This document shows positions 31,323 to 41,502 of a stretch of DNA of 64,000 bases, piece by piece. This DNA comes from Diphasiastrum complanatum (Eukaryota; Streptophyta; Lycopodiopsida; Lycopodiales; Lycopodiaceae): NCBI GenBank assembly GCA_029204225.1, contig CM055096.1, forward strand, positions 77,766,792 through 77,830,791, read 5' to 3'. Under the pieces are notes generated by a model that worked only from the letters and a program-made list of their open reading frames with translations, searched no databases and was not told where the DNA came from. Each line of letters begins with the position of its first letter. The first letter of the stretch is position 1. The translations under genes were made by a program, and so were the position numbers.

Positions 31323-32672
31323 TCTCACACAGATAGTTCTTGCCCTGTCCGTCCCTCTCTCACGTCTTCTTTTCTACTTTTCTGAACTCACTCTCTTCAT
31401 AAGGATACTCATGTTGTAAACTCTCTCTCATGAAGAACGTGTCTCCTTCTCTTGTTATGTTTTTAATTCTCCTCTTCCCCACTTCTTTATAGGAGTTTCA
31501 TTTGTTTCCTAAACTTCATGTGAAGTTTTGTCAGAACTTTCATATGGTATTTTTCCATTTCCAAATGTCTTATCCAATAGCTTCAAACTTTAGAACTTCG
31601 ACTTCAGAATTTATCCATTAGCCGGATTTTGATTGCAAAGTCAACTCTTTCATGTTGAACGTAAAGTGTTCACTTTTTTTTCATTAGACAACATTCTCTT
31701 TTCACATAGGTCCAAAATTAGTTGCAGGCACTTTATTGCTGGTATATTCCATCCTCCCTTTTTTACACGTGGCATCTTTTAAAGTGAGTGAGGGGGAATC
31801 TCGGATAAGGAACCTTCCCTCATTGGATTTTGTCAAAGGTATCTTTCCCACCGATATTCTTCTCCATGTTTCCTGGCCTTATTCCATGCTTTTAATGACA
31901 TTCCCATATGCCCTTTTGTTTTTTCCCATAGGCCTTGCCTCTATCCTATCGGTGGAATATGTGTGACGTCATCATGATCCCTCTTAAGTTCCCCGTGTCT
32001 TTTCATTTTCAACGCACTTCATGGGCTTGTGAAGGGTGGTAGCCGTTCTTGACACACCTAATAACTCCCCAACATTTTCATAGATTTATTACATAGACCA
32101 GTTCCTCTTCAAATTAGACCTTTTCCCCCACAATTATCGAGCATATTTTTTTAACCGAATAAAATGCCGTATTTTTTGGTTTTGAGAACTGGGATTTTTA
32201 CTTGTCATCTAGGTAGAACCTTGAAAATTTTTGACGATCACTGTCCAAATTTTCTATGTGCGTACTATGTTGGTGACCGATTTTGGTAGAAAATAACCTG
32301 CCCGAAACACCTCGTTGATCGTTCTACTCATATTGCAGGTCCTATTCCCATTTCCGATGTATTTGATTTTCTCGATAGTGATGCTGTTCTTTTCGCAATG
32401 CCCCGTGACTGAGATTTCCCTAGTCGGCAAGTGGGATCAATACGCACTGTGTTTTTATTAAGTATATTGAAGTTTACATGCTTCTAAATTACTGAAAAAA
32501 ATATCTACAAAAATTTAAAAATTCTACTTTGGCCATTATTGGGCAGGCCAGATGCCCCAAACTGTAAATACAATACATACAATAATGTACAATAATTAGC
32601 CATAGTAGCCAAATTTTATCATGAGAATTTTAAAAATTCTTATAATTCAAGTTCGATTTTTTATGGCTAACA
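31323..32672. repeat. Long direct repeat H, right copy
   Basis: This 1.35-kb segment is the same-orientation partner of 21808-23071. Shared blocks include TTCATAAGGATACTCATG, GTGAAGTTTTGTC and the end ATGGCTAACA. It contains an extra block at about 32460-32550 absent from the left copy. It directly abuts repeat X. Confidence 0.7.
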
Positions 32673-34549
32673 CCCTTATGTGCAAGGTCATAATTAATGG
32701 TTGTAGGCCTAAACTCATGATGGTGGATTTATATGGGTCTATCAGTGAGTGATTGAGGAACTGGATGATGTGGCCCAGATAGGCCACAGAGGTGTCTAGT
32801 GAGGTGTCACAATGCACTACTAGTGGTGCATGGGCCTTGGAGGGTATAAGTGTATCCATTGGGCTCTCACTAGTGTATGCATGGTTGTGGCAATGGTAGC
32901 AGTATGCTGCCGGAGTGACATCTCTCCTATTGAGCATTCATTGGTGATCCATAGCTTGGGGGCAAGATCCGTTCGATCTAGGTTTGGTTGGGTTGGTTTG
33001 TCCACCATCTGTTTCCTTGTTGTTCTATGGATTCAGTATCCTAGTGATGATTCTCGGTGGAGGTCTTTATAAATTAGATGGTTGTAAATTGGTTTGCATG
33101 TGCTAGAGAAAGAGTTGCATGTCATTAATTTCCACTTTATAGTGAAGAAAAAACCAGAAAAGATCTAAAAATCATGATTTTTGCTTGTTTTTGCATAAAG
33201 TCGGATAGTAGGTGACTGTAAAACACCATGTAAAGCTTGTAAAGAGGTGAAACAAAGTCTTTTGAAGCTGTCCCTAAAGTTAGAGCCAAGAATTCCAGGA
33301 ATTGGGCTTGTAGGAAGTCAACAAAGTGTCCATTTTTGGTGATTTTTGTGGGAAGGATACCTCCAAATCCATAAGGACATCATTCTGGAATTTTTTACAA
33401 CATGATTAGAATTCTGTTTTACCTTCCCAACAAGCTATCAGACCTGTAAATTGATTGTGGGAGGCTTATGCTTCATCTCCATCAAGTTTGAAGCTATTTT
33501 GACTTCTACAAACCAAGAAATCTTTGTTCTCAGTCCCTACTGCTTCATAGGTTCTATATGAATGCTTCACAGAAGTCTAATAGACCATTTAAGACTGTTG
33601 GTAGAATCACTTTTGGGCTTGGGTAGGTATTTGAGTGATTCCCTTACAATGAGACTCCCTACTTTGATTTCACCGAGATTACCAGACCACTTAGCTTTGT
33701 TGGCTTTTACAGTCTGACAATTTTTTCTGGAACTCACGTAAATTTCACATTCTTCATTTTACACAAGGGATAAAATCCCTGTTTGTTGTGGAATAGATGA
33801 GGATTCAACTATGGTAATTGGATTTGTTGATCTTAATGGCCAACGAAATTCTTCAAATGAGTTTGTATCCCCTAAATACATATCGCATCCTCTAACCAAC
33901 ATAATTTTCTATGACCAACATAGCCTTCTTGACTAGGTTAGACTTTTGAGTATTTTCACTTGAAATCAATAGAGTATTACAAGACATTAGGTGTCGGCCT
34001 AGCATGCATAGGGCCTGGCATGTAGGTTTTCTCAAATACGGAGAGCTCTTCATCCTTGGTTCCTCCTGATCCAACTTACTACAATGAGATTGAAACCAAT
34101 TTTTCTTCGGAGATCAAGGTTTGTACTGCATACCATGAAGTCACTCCAAGTTCTCAACAATTTGATGAACGGTTTAAAACATCATCATCATGCATGAGTC
34201 TTGTACTGCCTCGTTAAGGTACTATTCTCCTTCAGTTGTTTGGGTGTTTGAAGGCTGTTTGTAGTTCCTTGATCAGAACTGAAGCTCAATCATAGATTGT
34301 ATTTGGGCCATCCATCATGGTCACCCTGACCACGATGAGTTTGGAGATGTGGAGTGAGAGATCAAGATGAGAGCGATAGACATGAAATCTATGGCGTCAC
34401 AGAGATTGAGATTTCTAATTTGAGAGATTAGGTATCCATTGTTGATTTTCGTTTTAGCATCTACACGATTGGGAAGAAAAAATGATGAAATGTCATACTT
34501 GGTGAGAGCAGGAGTTTGTGGCAAGAAGGAGGGAATGCTGAAGGTATTT
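32673..34549. other. Noncoding stretch, nothing recognised
   Basis: Open frames are short and overlap on both strands, with no recognisable domain. No LTR end, primer site or strong repeat was found by eye. Confidence 0.5.
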
Positions 34550-34921
34550 CAAAACACACGAAATGGAGTTAGTACAAGGTTTGGGACCGTATGTGCATGT
34601 GTAGAGTTATTATTAGCAATTCTACGAATAGAGGATATATGCATAGAGACTCTATTCTAGATGAATCTATGTATAGGAGAGTTAGAACCTTGCATGACTA
34701 AGTGCACATGTGGTTCTAGGCTCTATATAAGGAGGCGAAACTCACCCTACAACATCATCTTGTGGTTGATTCATTCTACTTTCATGCTTCCTATTCCTTG
34801 ACTTGGGGGTGAAGCTTCTAGAGATGATTGATTGCTTCTATTTGGTTGGGTGGTTTCTCCCTAGTGTGTTTTCCATTGTGTTTGTCTTGTAAGCAGGATC
34901 TTGAGGAGTTTTCACTTATAG
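34550..34921 (+). repeat. LTR G, copy 2
   Basis: The first 290 bp match 1301-1606, including TATATAA at 34724. Beyond that it continues to CACTTATAG, directly followed by a TGGTATCAGAGC primer site, so this is the 3' end of a 5' LTR on the + strand. The exact left boundary is uncertain. Confidence 0.7.
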
Positions 34922-34933
34922 TGGTATCAGAGC
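34922..34933 (+). promoter_or_regulatory. Primer-binding site after LTR G
   Basis: A perfect TGGTATCAGAGC, complementary to initiator tRNA-Met, follows the G LTR. The internal region that should follow is only a short leader before the copia J LTR region. Confidence 0.85.
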
Positions 34934-35776
34934 AAAGCTTACGAAGATTGGAGAACTTAAAGAAGTGCTACTTTTGTCAAAATTTCAGTGTGGATCAATT
35001 GGAATTCTCTTCTAGGTGGATAGCAAGATGGCAAGTGGGTGTTCTATGTGAAGATTATTAAAATATTATCTTCCTATCTCGAGTTTGGGGTCATGTCCAT
35101 GGTTATTTCCACTAAAATTCATGTTGTACATAAAAGGAGTGTGAATTGAGCACATATCCTTCTAGTCTAGCTCGGATTTGAGTTAGATAGGTTCAATTAT
35201 GATGACATGCAGATGTTTAGATAGCATGCAAAGTTTTACTGTATGCATGCAAGCCACATGCAATCAGTGCATGCAACATGCAAAGTAGTTTCAGTGATCT
35301 ACACATGTCTAGGCGATTTTATGAGTTGACATGCAGTTAATGCAACATACATGCATGCAGTTACACATGTGGATCTATGGTAGGTGAATTAGTTCAATTA
35401 AGTGGACTTTCCATGCAACTTCACTGTAGGAATTCGAGTCTCTCTCATGTAGGAAAAGCTGGGCATGTTTTGCCACATTGTGAATATTGAGATTTTGGTG
35501 TTTTGGACTCATTCTCTCTCTACTCGAGTTTTCTATGCTTGATTTTCTCTCTCTACCTGAGAGCAGCCTCTTTTTTCCATACTGAACACTTAGAATTATT
35601 TCTGACATTCATTTCTCATAGTGAAGAGTTAGATTTTTTCATCAGATGTATGCCATTGTGCTCTTGCCTTAGATTTTTCAAGCATACTGTTCTTTGATCA
35701 ATCTTGTGCAATCACAATACCTCAGTAAGATCCTATAGGGTGTGTGGTGAAGTTCACACGTGCTAAAAACTTCACA
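34934..35776 (+). repeat. G leader remnant and 5' LTR of copia J
   Basis: The segment ends in CTTCACA at 35776, directly before the J primer site, so its right part is the J 5' LTR. The LTR start cannot be fixed because no second J LTR exists in the window. The middle (35200-35350) is crowded with CATGCATG-type motifs. Confidence 0.5.
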
Positions 35777-35788
35777 TGGTATCAGAGC
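35777..35788 (+). promoter_or_regulatory. Primer-binding site of copia J
   Basis: Perfect TGGTATCAGAGC preceded by the LTR end TTCACA. It sits about 0.8 kb upstream of the gag remains. Confidence 0.9.
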
Positions 35789-36571
35789 TTCATGCTTTGA
35801 AGAGGTGAGGGTGTATACATCAGATCATCAGTGTTTTTGCTTGCAGGAACTCGGATTTGGAGAGGGATTCAAAATCGCTGAGAAACAAGCAATCTGTGGA
35901 TCATAAGTGGATCAAATCAAGGCTGATCTGATACAGCGGAGCTCTGTACGGACAAAGAGCTCACACGTGTGAAATCAGCCCTCATTAATGAGTGCTACTT
36001 CTTAAGGAATGATCCAAATTTGATGTTCTATAGCTTGTTGGATAGGCATTGAAGAGTAGAATGTGTTGCTCTTGTTTCTAAATCAATTTGATTTGTTTTT
36101 AGAAGAGTTTTAGGCAATCAAAGAGTTTGAGAGGGTACTCAACTTGTGGGATATGCCAAAGTCAGCACACATCTGTCTTTTTCACTATTTTCATCAATTT
36201 TCACTGTCAATCAAATAGAATTGGATAGAAGTGAGTATTCTGAGATCTTAGACTTTTCATTTCACACATATTACTGTGTTTGAGTTGAAAGTAAGCTCCT
36301 AGAGAGTTTATCAGTACTTTGAAACTCGTGGGAGAGATAGACTTCTTGCTTGCATGTGCTTCTTCTTTTGTGACTAAAGCAAGATCCAAATTCAAGATAG
36401 ATTGATTTTCTATATTGAGAATTTGTTCTCACATCTGTTGCTAGATTTCATAGGGTGGATCAACATCTGTGTTAGATTCTAGATTGAGATAGCAAGCAAC
36501 ATCCTTTCAACTCCATTTTTTATCATTACTAGAATTTCTCACCAAGAAGATTATTGATTCTATAGGATGTA

Positions 36572-37330
36572 ATGGATATTGTGAGTGGATCTGAAGAAGA
36601 ACCTGCTGCACCTAATGAAGTTGCAGGATTCCACAAAAGAACCATAATTGCCCTTCATTTTATAAAAATGAATGCTACTAATGAAGTGTTAAGAGAGATC
36701 AGTACATGCACCATTGCCAAGGAAGCTTGGGATACCCTAAAGACAATCTATGAAATCAAAAATACTTCTAGATTGCTTACACTTGGAAACCAAATATTTC
36801 TAGTGCTTCATCATATGTCATGAGAGTTTAGGATCTTCATCAAGAGTTAGCTGGTATTAGTGATGCTCTTAAGAACATTGAACTTGTTCAAGGAGTCCTA
36901 AATGAACTTAGAGATGAGTATGACAATATTGTGCAGACTTATGCTGTCAGGGAGGATCTTCCATCCTTGGAGACACAACAAGGTGTTCTCAATTGTTGAA
37001 GAAAGCAGACAAGAGAACAAGATGCTGAGGATCAACAGACTTTCATTGAAAGATGGTGGAGATGACAAAGCATTCTTCATCAGAGACAAGTCAAGAGGCA
37101 AGGGCAAAGGACAACAACACTTCAAGAAGGACAAAGCCAAAAAAGGTGGTGAGGATCAGTCCTCACAAGCTGCAACATCCAGTGGCAAGAAGAAGCTGTC
37201 AAAGATCAAGTGTTTTTTCTGTGACAAGAAAGGACACTATGCATCAAACTATTTCAAGAAGAAGAACCAATCTAAGCAAGCTAACCTTACTAATGAGGAT
37301 GAGTGTGAGGGTGTAGAGAGTGAAAGAGAA
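36572..37330 (+). pseudogene. Copia J gag
   Basis: The capsid portion starts within the UBN2 domain at 36572 (C-T-I-A-K-E-A-W-D-T-L) and is interrupted by a stop at 36821. It continues with L-K-N-I-E-L-V-Q-G-V-L-N and Y-D-N-I-V-Q-T-Y-A-V-R-E-D-L near 36870-36960, then a frameshift. The nucleocapsid has one knuckle (C-F-F-C-D-K-K-G-H-Y-A-S-N-Y) in which the last Cys is Tyr. The N-terminal capsid with the start codon is missing or shifted. Confidence 0.8.
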
Positions 37331-38295
37331 GATTCATTAATGATGTCTACTTTTTCATCTTTTCCTTTTAAGAATGAAGAAGTCTGGTGGATAGATAGTG
37401 GGGCTAGTTCCCATATGTCTAGTTTTAGGAACTCTTTCACTAATCTCATGCCATATCTAGGTGCAAAAAGATCAATCTATGCTGCTAATGTTGTAGAGTG
37501 TAGAACTGAAGGAATAGGTAGTATTCCATTGCATGCATCATCATCAAAATCTTTTTGCTTACATGATGTACTGTATGTACCTAGATTGACCAAAAATCTC
37601 ATTAGTGTAGGACAGTTGTTTGATAGTGGATTGGATGTCAAGTTTCAAGTTGACAAGTGTATAATCTCAAGAGAAAATGAAGTTATTGCTAGAGGATCTA
37701 GAATTGGTAAGTTGTACAAACTAGATTCTAAGGAGAGTGCTAACATTTCAGATATTGCTTATGAGACCAAGGTAAGTTTAAAGACTTTTGTGAGAGAGAG
37801 GGTATTCAAAGAGAGTTTTCTTGTTCATATACTCCTCAGCAAAATGGAGTTGCTGAGAGAAAAAATAGAACTTTGTGTGAATGTGCAAAAGCCATTAGGC
37901 TAGAAGCTTCTCTGCCTAAAGAATTTTGGGGAGAGGCAGTTGCATGTGCAAACTATCTTTGTAATAGGCTTCCAAATCTTGCAATAGGAGGAAAGACACC
38001 ATTCGAGATGTTGTATAAGAAAAAGCCTAAGGTAGATCATCTTAGGATTTTTGGCTGTGTATGCTTGCATGTGTCTCTAGAAACTAGGAAGAAGGAAGAT
38101 CCTAGTGCAGTAAAAGAAATTTTTGTAAGATATGCATCCACTAAAAAAAAATACAAGATTTATTTGCCCTCTGCTGACAAAAATGTTGTTAGTAGACATG
38201 TGATCTTCTATGAAGGTCAAAAGTTTAACTTGGATGATACACAGATCAAGGAGACTTATGCAAGATCTACAATCATCAATCTTGATGCTGTTTAA
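37331..38295 (+). pseudogene. Copia J protease and deleted integrase
   Basis: The protease motif W-I-D-S-G-A-S-S-H is intact at about 37390. The flap region continues (V-L-Y-V-P-R-L-T-K-N-L-I-S-V). After the N-terminal part of the pre-integrase segment the frame jumps to the end of the integrase core: F-C-E-R-E-G-I-Q, then Y-T-P-Q-Q-N-G-V-A-E-R-K (frame-shifted, near 37800-37870). The HHCC zinc domain and the first two catalytic acids are deleted. The C-terminal integrase portion (F-W-G-E-A-V-A-C-A-N-Y-L) is in frame at 37873-38295. Confidence 0.85.
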
Positions 38296-39523
38296 GAAGA
38301 GGTGAGGCTGAGGCTTGAGGAAGAGCAAATTCAAGCTACCACACCCAGAAGATCTACACAAGCAAGATCTGAGCCAAGGAGGCTCACATATGATGAAGAA
38401 GGAAGGCAAAACTTCCTATCATGCACTTTTTATATCAGATGAAGAGCCTAAGGATGTCCAAGAAACTTTTCAATCCAAGGAGTGGGTTGAAGCAATGACC
38501 CAAGAATTTGAAGCCTTGATGTCAAATAACACATGGGAGCTTGTGGAGCCACCAAACAACATGCATGTGATTGGATGTAAGTGGGTATCTAGAATCAAGT
38601 ATAATCATGATGGATCTATCAATAAGTATAAAGCAAGACTTTGTGCCAAAGGCTATTCACAAATCAAAGGTCTTGACTATGAAGACACCTTTGCACCAGT
38701 TGCAAAGATGGTAACAATTCGAATACTCATCTCTCTTGCATGATTTCACAAATGGAGTATGTTTCAGCTTGATGTTTCTAATGCATTTCTCAATGGTTAC
38801 CTTGAGGAGGAGATTTATATGGAGCAGCCTCCAGGTTTTGTGAAGGAAGGTGATGAATCAAAAGCTTGCCTTTTGTTCAAAAGTTTGTATAGACTGAAAC
38901 AAGCACCAAGGTCTTGGTATGCAAGGCTCAATTCCTATCTCATATCACTCGGATTTTGTCTAAGTGAATATGACCCTTCTCTGTATTATAAGTTTGTAGA
39001 TAGCTTTGTAAGTATTCTTCTCATCTATGTAGATGATATCATTCTTTGTGGAAACAATGAGAAGTTAGTTGAATAAACTAAGCATGCACTTGGTATTGAG
39101 TTTAAGATGCAAGGCTTAGAAGTTCTTCACTATATTCTAGGCCTTGAAATAGATTTCTGGAAAGGTCATGCGTTTATACGCCAAAGTAGATATGCACTTT
39201 CCATGCTCAGGAAATTCCATATGGAGAACTGTAAAGGCATAGATACACCTATGGAGCACACTGTAAAAGTTCCTATTAAAGATGATGAAAAATCCTTTGA
39301 GGACATCACTCTTTGTAGGAGTCTTATTGGCTCACTTATTTGGTTAACAATGACTAGGCCTGATCTAAGCTTTTGTGTTCATAAGCTAAGTCAACACATG
39401 CAGGATCCAAAGCTATATCATTGGAAGTTGGCTAAAAGAGTCTTGAGATATATATCTTCTACCTTGGATTATGGACTATACTATGAAGAAAAAGATCCGA
39501 CTCTGATCGCAAACACCAAGTAG
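38296..39523 (+). pseudogene. Copia J reverse transcriptase and RNase H start
   Basis: RT begins with T-W-E-L-V-E-P-P and C-K-W-V-S-R-I-K near 38530-38600, then A-R-L-C-A-K-G-Y. After a stop at 38741 the palm continues with Q-L-D-V-S-N-A-F-L-N-G, Y-R-L-K-Q-A-P-R-S-W and the catalytic L-I-Y-V-D-D-I-I-L at 39020-39045. A stop at 39074 is followed by the L-G-L-E-I block and the L-I-G-S-L-I-W-L-T connection domain (39107-39523). RNase H is cut off before its first catalytic acid. Few lesions suggest J is younger than most elements here. Confidence 0.85.
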
Positions 39524-41081
39524 CCTCTCTACAGAATTTTTAGAATTCCATCATTCTCGAGTTCTGATTCAGCCGACAACTCCTGTCTCCAAATCCTCTC
39601 ACGGTTTCAAGCTTAGCAAGCTTCTGTGTGCTAGAATCTGTGCACCAATGCTTCACTTTCTGTCTACAACCCTCCGTAAACCCCGAACTCTCAGAAGACT
39701 ATTCTTCTCCCAAAGCTCTCTTCAACGACGACACTATATTGTGTACACTCCCTGTACGACTCAATTACCAACTTAGAATTTGCTTCGAACAGAAACACAA
39801 ATCATGCTACACAGTAACACAGACATAAAACACTCTCCACACCAAGCTCACATAGCAACTGTATTTCTCAAAATGAAATTACACTGTACATGTAGTTCTT
39901 CACTCAGGCAACCCATGCATGACCAAGATTGCCGTTGATGGGACGCGTGTCCCGTCAATTCGCCTCATGGCAAGGCCGACTGATTCTTATCGACTGATAG
40001 GACCCACAGTACAGTAACACAGTGATTCTACTTTAATTCTAACTCTTTTTCTTTTGGAGAGCCTCCAAATGGGAGATCCAAAGTGATCGGTATGTTTTCC
40101 TTGGAAAGCCTCGGCGAATGTGATCGGTGATCGACAGTTTTTTCCAAAAAGTCACATCTCTTCTCTTGAATCTTTGGAAAAAAATCATATCTTTTTTTTT
40201 TTTCAAATTCAAATGTAATTTGATCCTCAAGTCTCTCTCTCTCTCTCTCTCTCTCTCATGTGATGCAACGATCTCTTTGATGTTTACATATTCACTACCC
40301 TCAAGCACTCCTTAGAGTGTGAATGTTTTGACACCATTTTTATCTTCTATCATTAATCTCAATTACTCCTTAGAGTATGTGCTCATTTAATATTGTATTC
40401 ATCTTCTAGCTCCTAGCATCATAGTATGATTCATCAAGCTTTTCTATAATCCTAGGATCCATTAGTCCCATAATGGCTGAAACAATTCATTTGTGATTTT
40501 TTTTGTACCCCATTGCAATGCATGGAATTTACATAGGCTGAACTTTTTTGTGCATGTCTTGTTGCAAAGGTAAATCCAAATAATAGAAAAGCTCTATGTG
40601 GTCCCATTATTTTGGATGGGTTGAACTAGTCTAGCTCTAGTTATGTGTTCCACAACTTTTGATCTAAAAATCACAAGAATGCAAAGGCATACAAGAAATA
40701 CACATGCACAAATATTAAACAATTCAATAGCATGTAATGCTTTTTCATATATTTGTGGTAGCACTCCTTTGTTCTTTCGAACAAAATAAGCCTAGTTACC
40801 CAAGTCCATAAGAGACGTTGATGTCAGTGGGAGCAGGGTTTGATATTGAATTGATGATGCTAATGTCAACGCTCATCATGTTATCCAGCAACCTTTTAAG
40901 AAAAATCATGAGCCTACTATGCCATGAAATTGGCCATGTTACGTCAATTCCACACAAAATGCGTGTCATTCACTTAGCTCACTACCTTCCTAAGCACAAT
41001 CTGCCTCATTGGGCCCATTTCCCTAGGCAGAACCTACTCAATTGGGCTAGTCTTCCATGCCTTTCACTGGGTCACACACAT
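39524..41081. other. Noncoding between copia J and the diterpene synthase-like gene
   Basis: No 3' LTR for J is visible. The stretch contains a (CT)n microsatellite (about 40231-40258). A frame at 40818-41153 shows a distant resemblance to the N-terminal third of diterpene synthases, but it is too weak to call an exon. Confidence 0.45.
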
Positions 41082-41203
41082 GCTTTAAATGCCTATTGCA
41101 ACCAGATACACATCCAAGGGTTTTGGTTAAGTGAGAGAAATGGCAGTCTTTGACTTAATTAGAACCCTTGGATGAGAATCTCATTCCACCATGCATTTAA
41201 AGC
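41082..41203. repeat. Hairpin (MITE-like) element 1
   Basis: GCTTTAAATGC (41082-41092) and CATCCAAGGGTT (41111-41122) reappear inverted as AACCCTTGGATG (41163-41174) and GCATTTAAAGC (41193-41203). The arms share motifs with element 2 in the nearby intron (ATTTAATG and CCATCCAAGGGT), so they may be one family. Confidence 0.7.
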
Positions 41204-41381
41204 CTTTGAGTAATTCATCCTTAGGCCTCTAGCATATGTATAATGAGTTGTGCTTACTAAACATTTAGAATCAGTCATGCATATGCACATCAAGTCATTC
41301 ATCTTAACTATTTTGAATTGTATTTACCATGTGCAATCAATGAGATTAGATCAACTCAAAACGAATTTGTTGGCTTTGCAG

Positions 41382-41502
41382 TGCCGTGTAGCTATCCACT
41401 TGATTTGTTCGAGCGCCTATGGGTAGTGGATGGGCTCATGCGACTGGGTGTTGATCGCTTCTTCCAAAAGGAGATTAAAAACTTGCTACAATACGTTTAT
41501 AA
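41382..41502 (+). other. Diterpene synthase-like exon 1 (first visible)
   Basis: The acceptor GGCTTTGCAG and the donor AA/GTAAGT bound it. It reads [16 protein letters not shown]. The donor leaves a split codon AA that is completed by G in exon 2 to give Lys before Y-W. In gibberellin-type ent-copalyl diphosphate synthases this region commonly reads P-N-V-Y-P, with the Asn assigned to the catalytic base pair; here the residue is Cys. Confidence 0.88.

Noticed and set aside
31736-31966. Hydrophobic 76-codon ORF in repeat H, possible membrane peptide
   Set aside because: The corresponding frame in the left H copy (22263-22451) is shifted and not conserved, so no coding selection is evident.
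40818-41153. Possible N-terminal diterpene synthase exon
   Set aside because: Only a few residues (G-F-D-I and S-I-P-H-K-M) resemble the family; no splice borders or phase match could be established.
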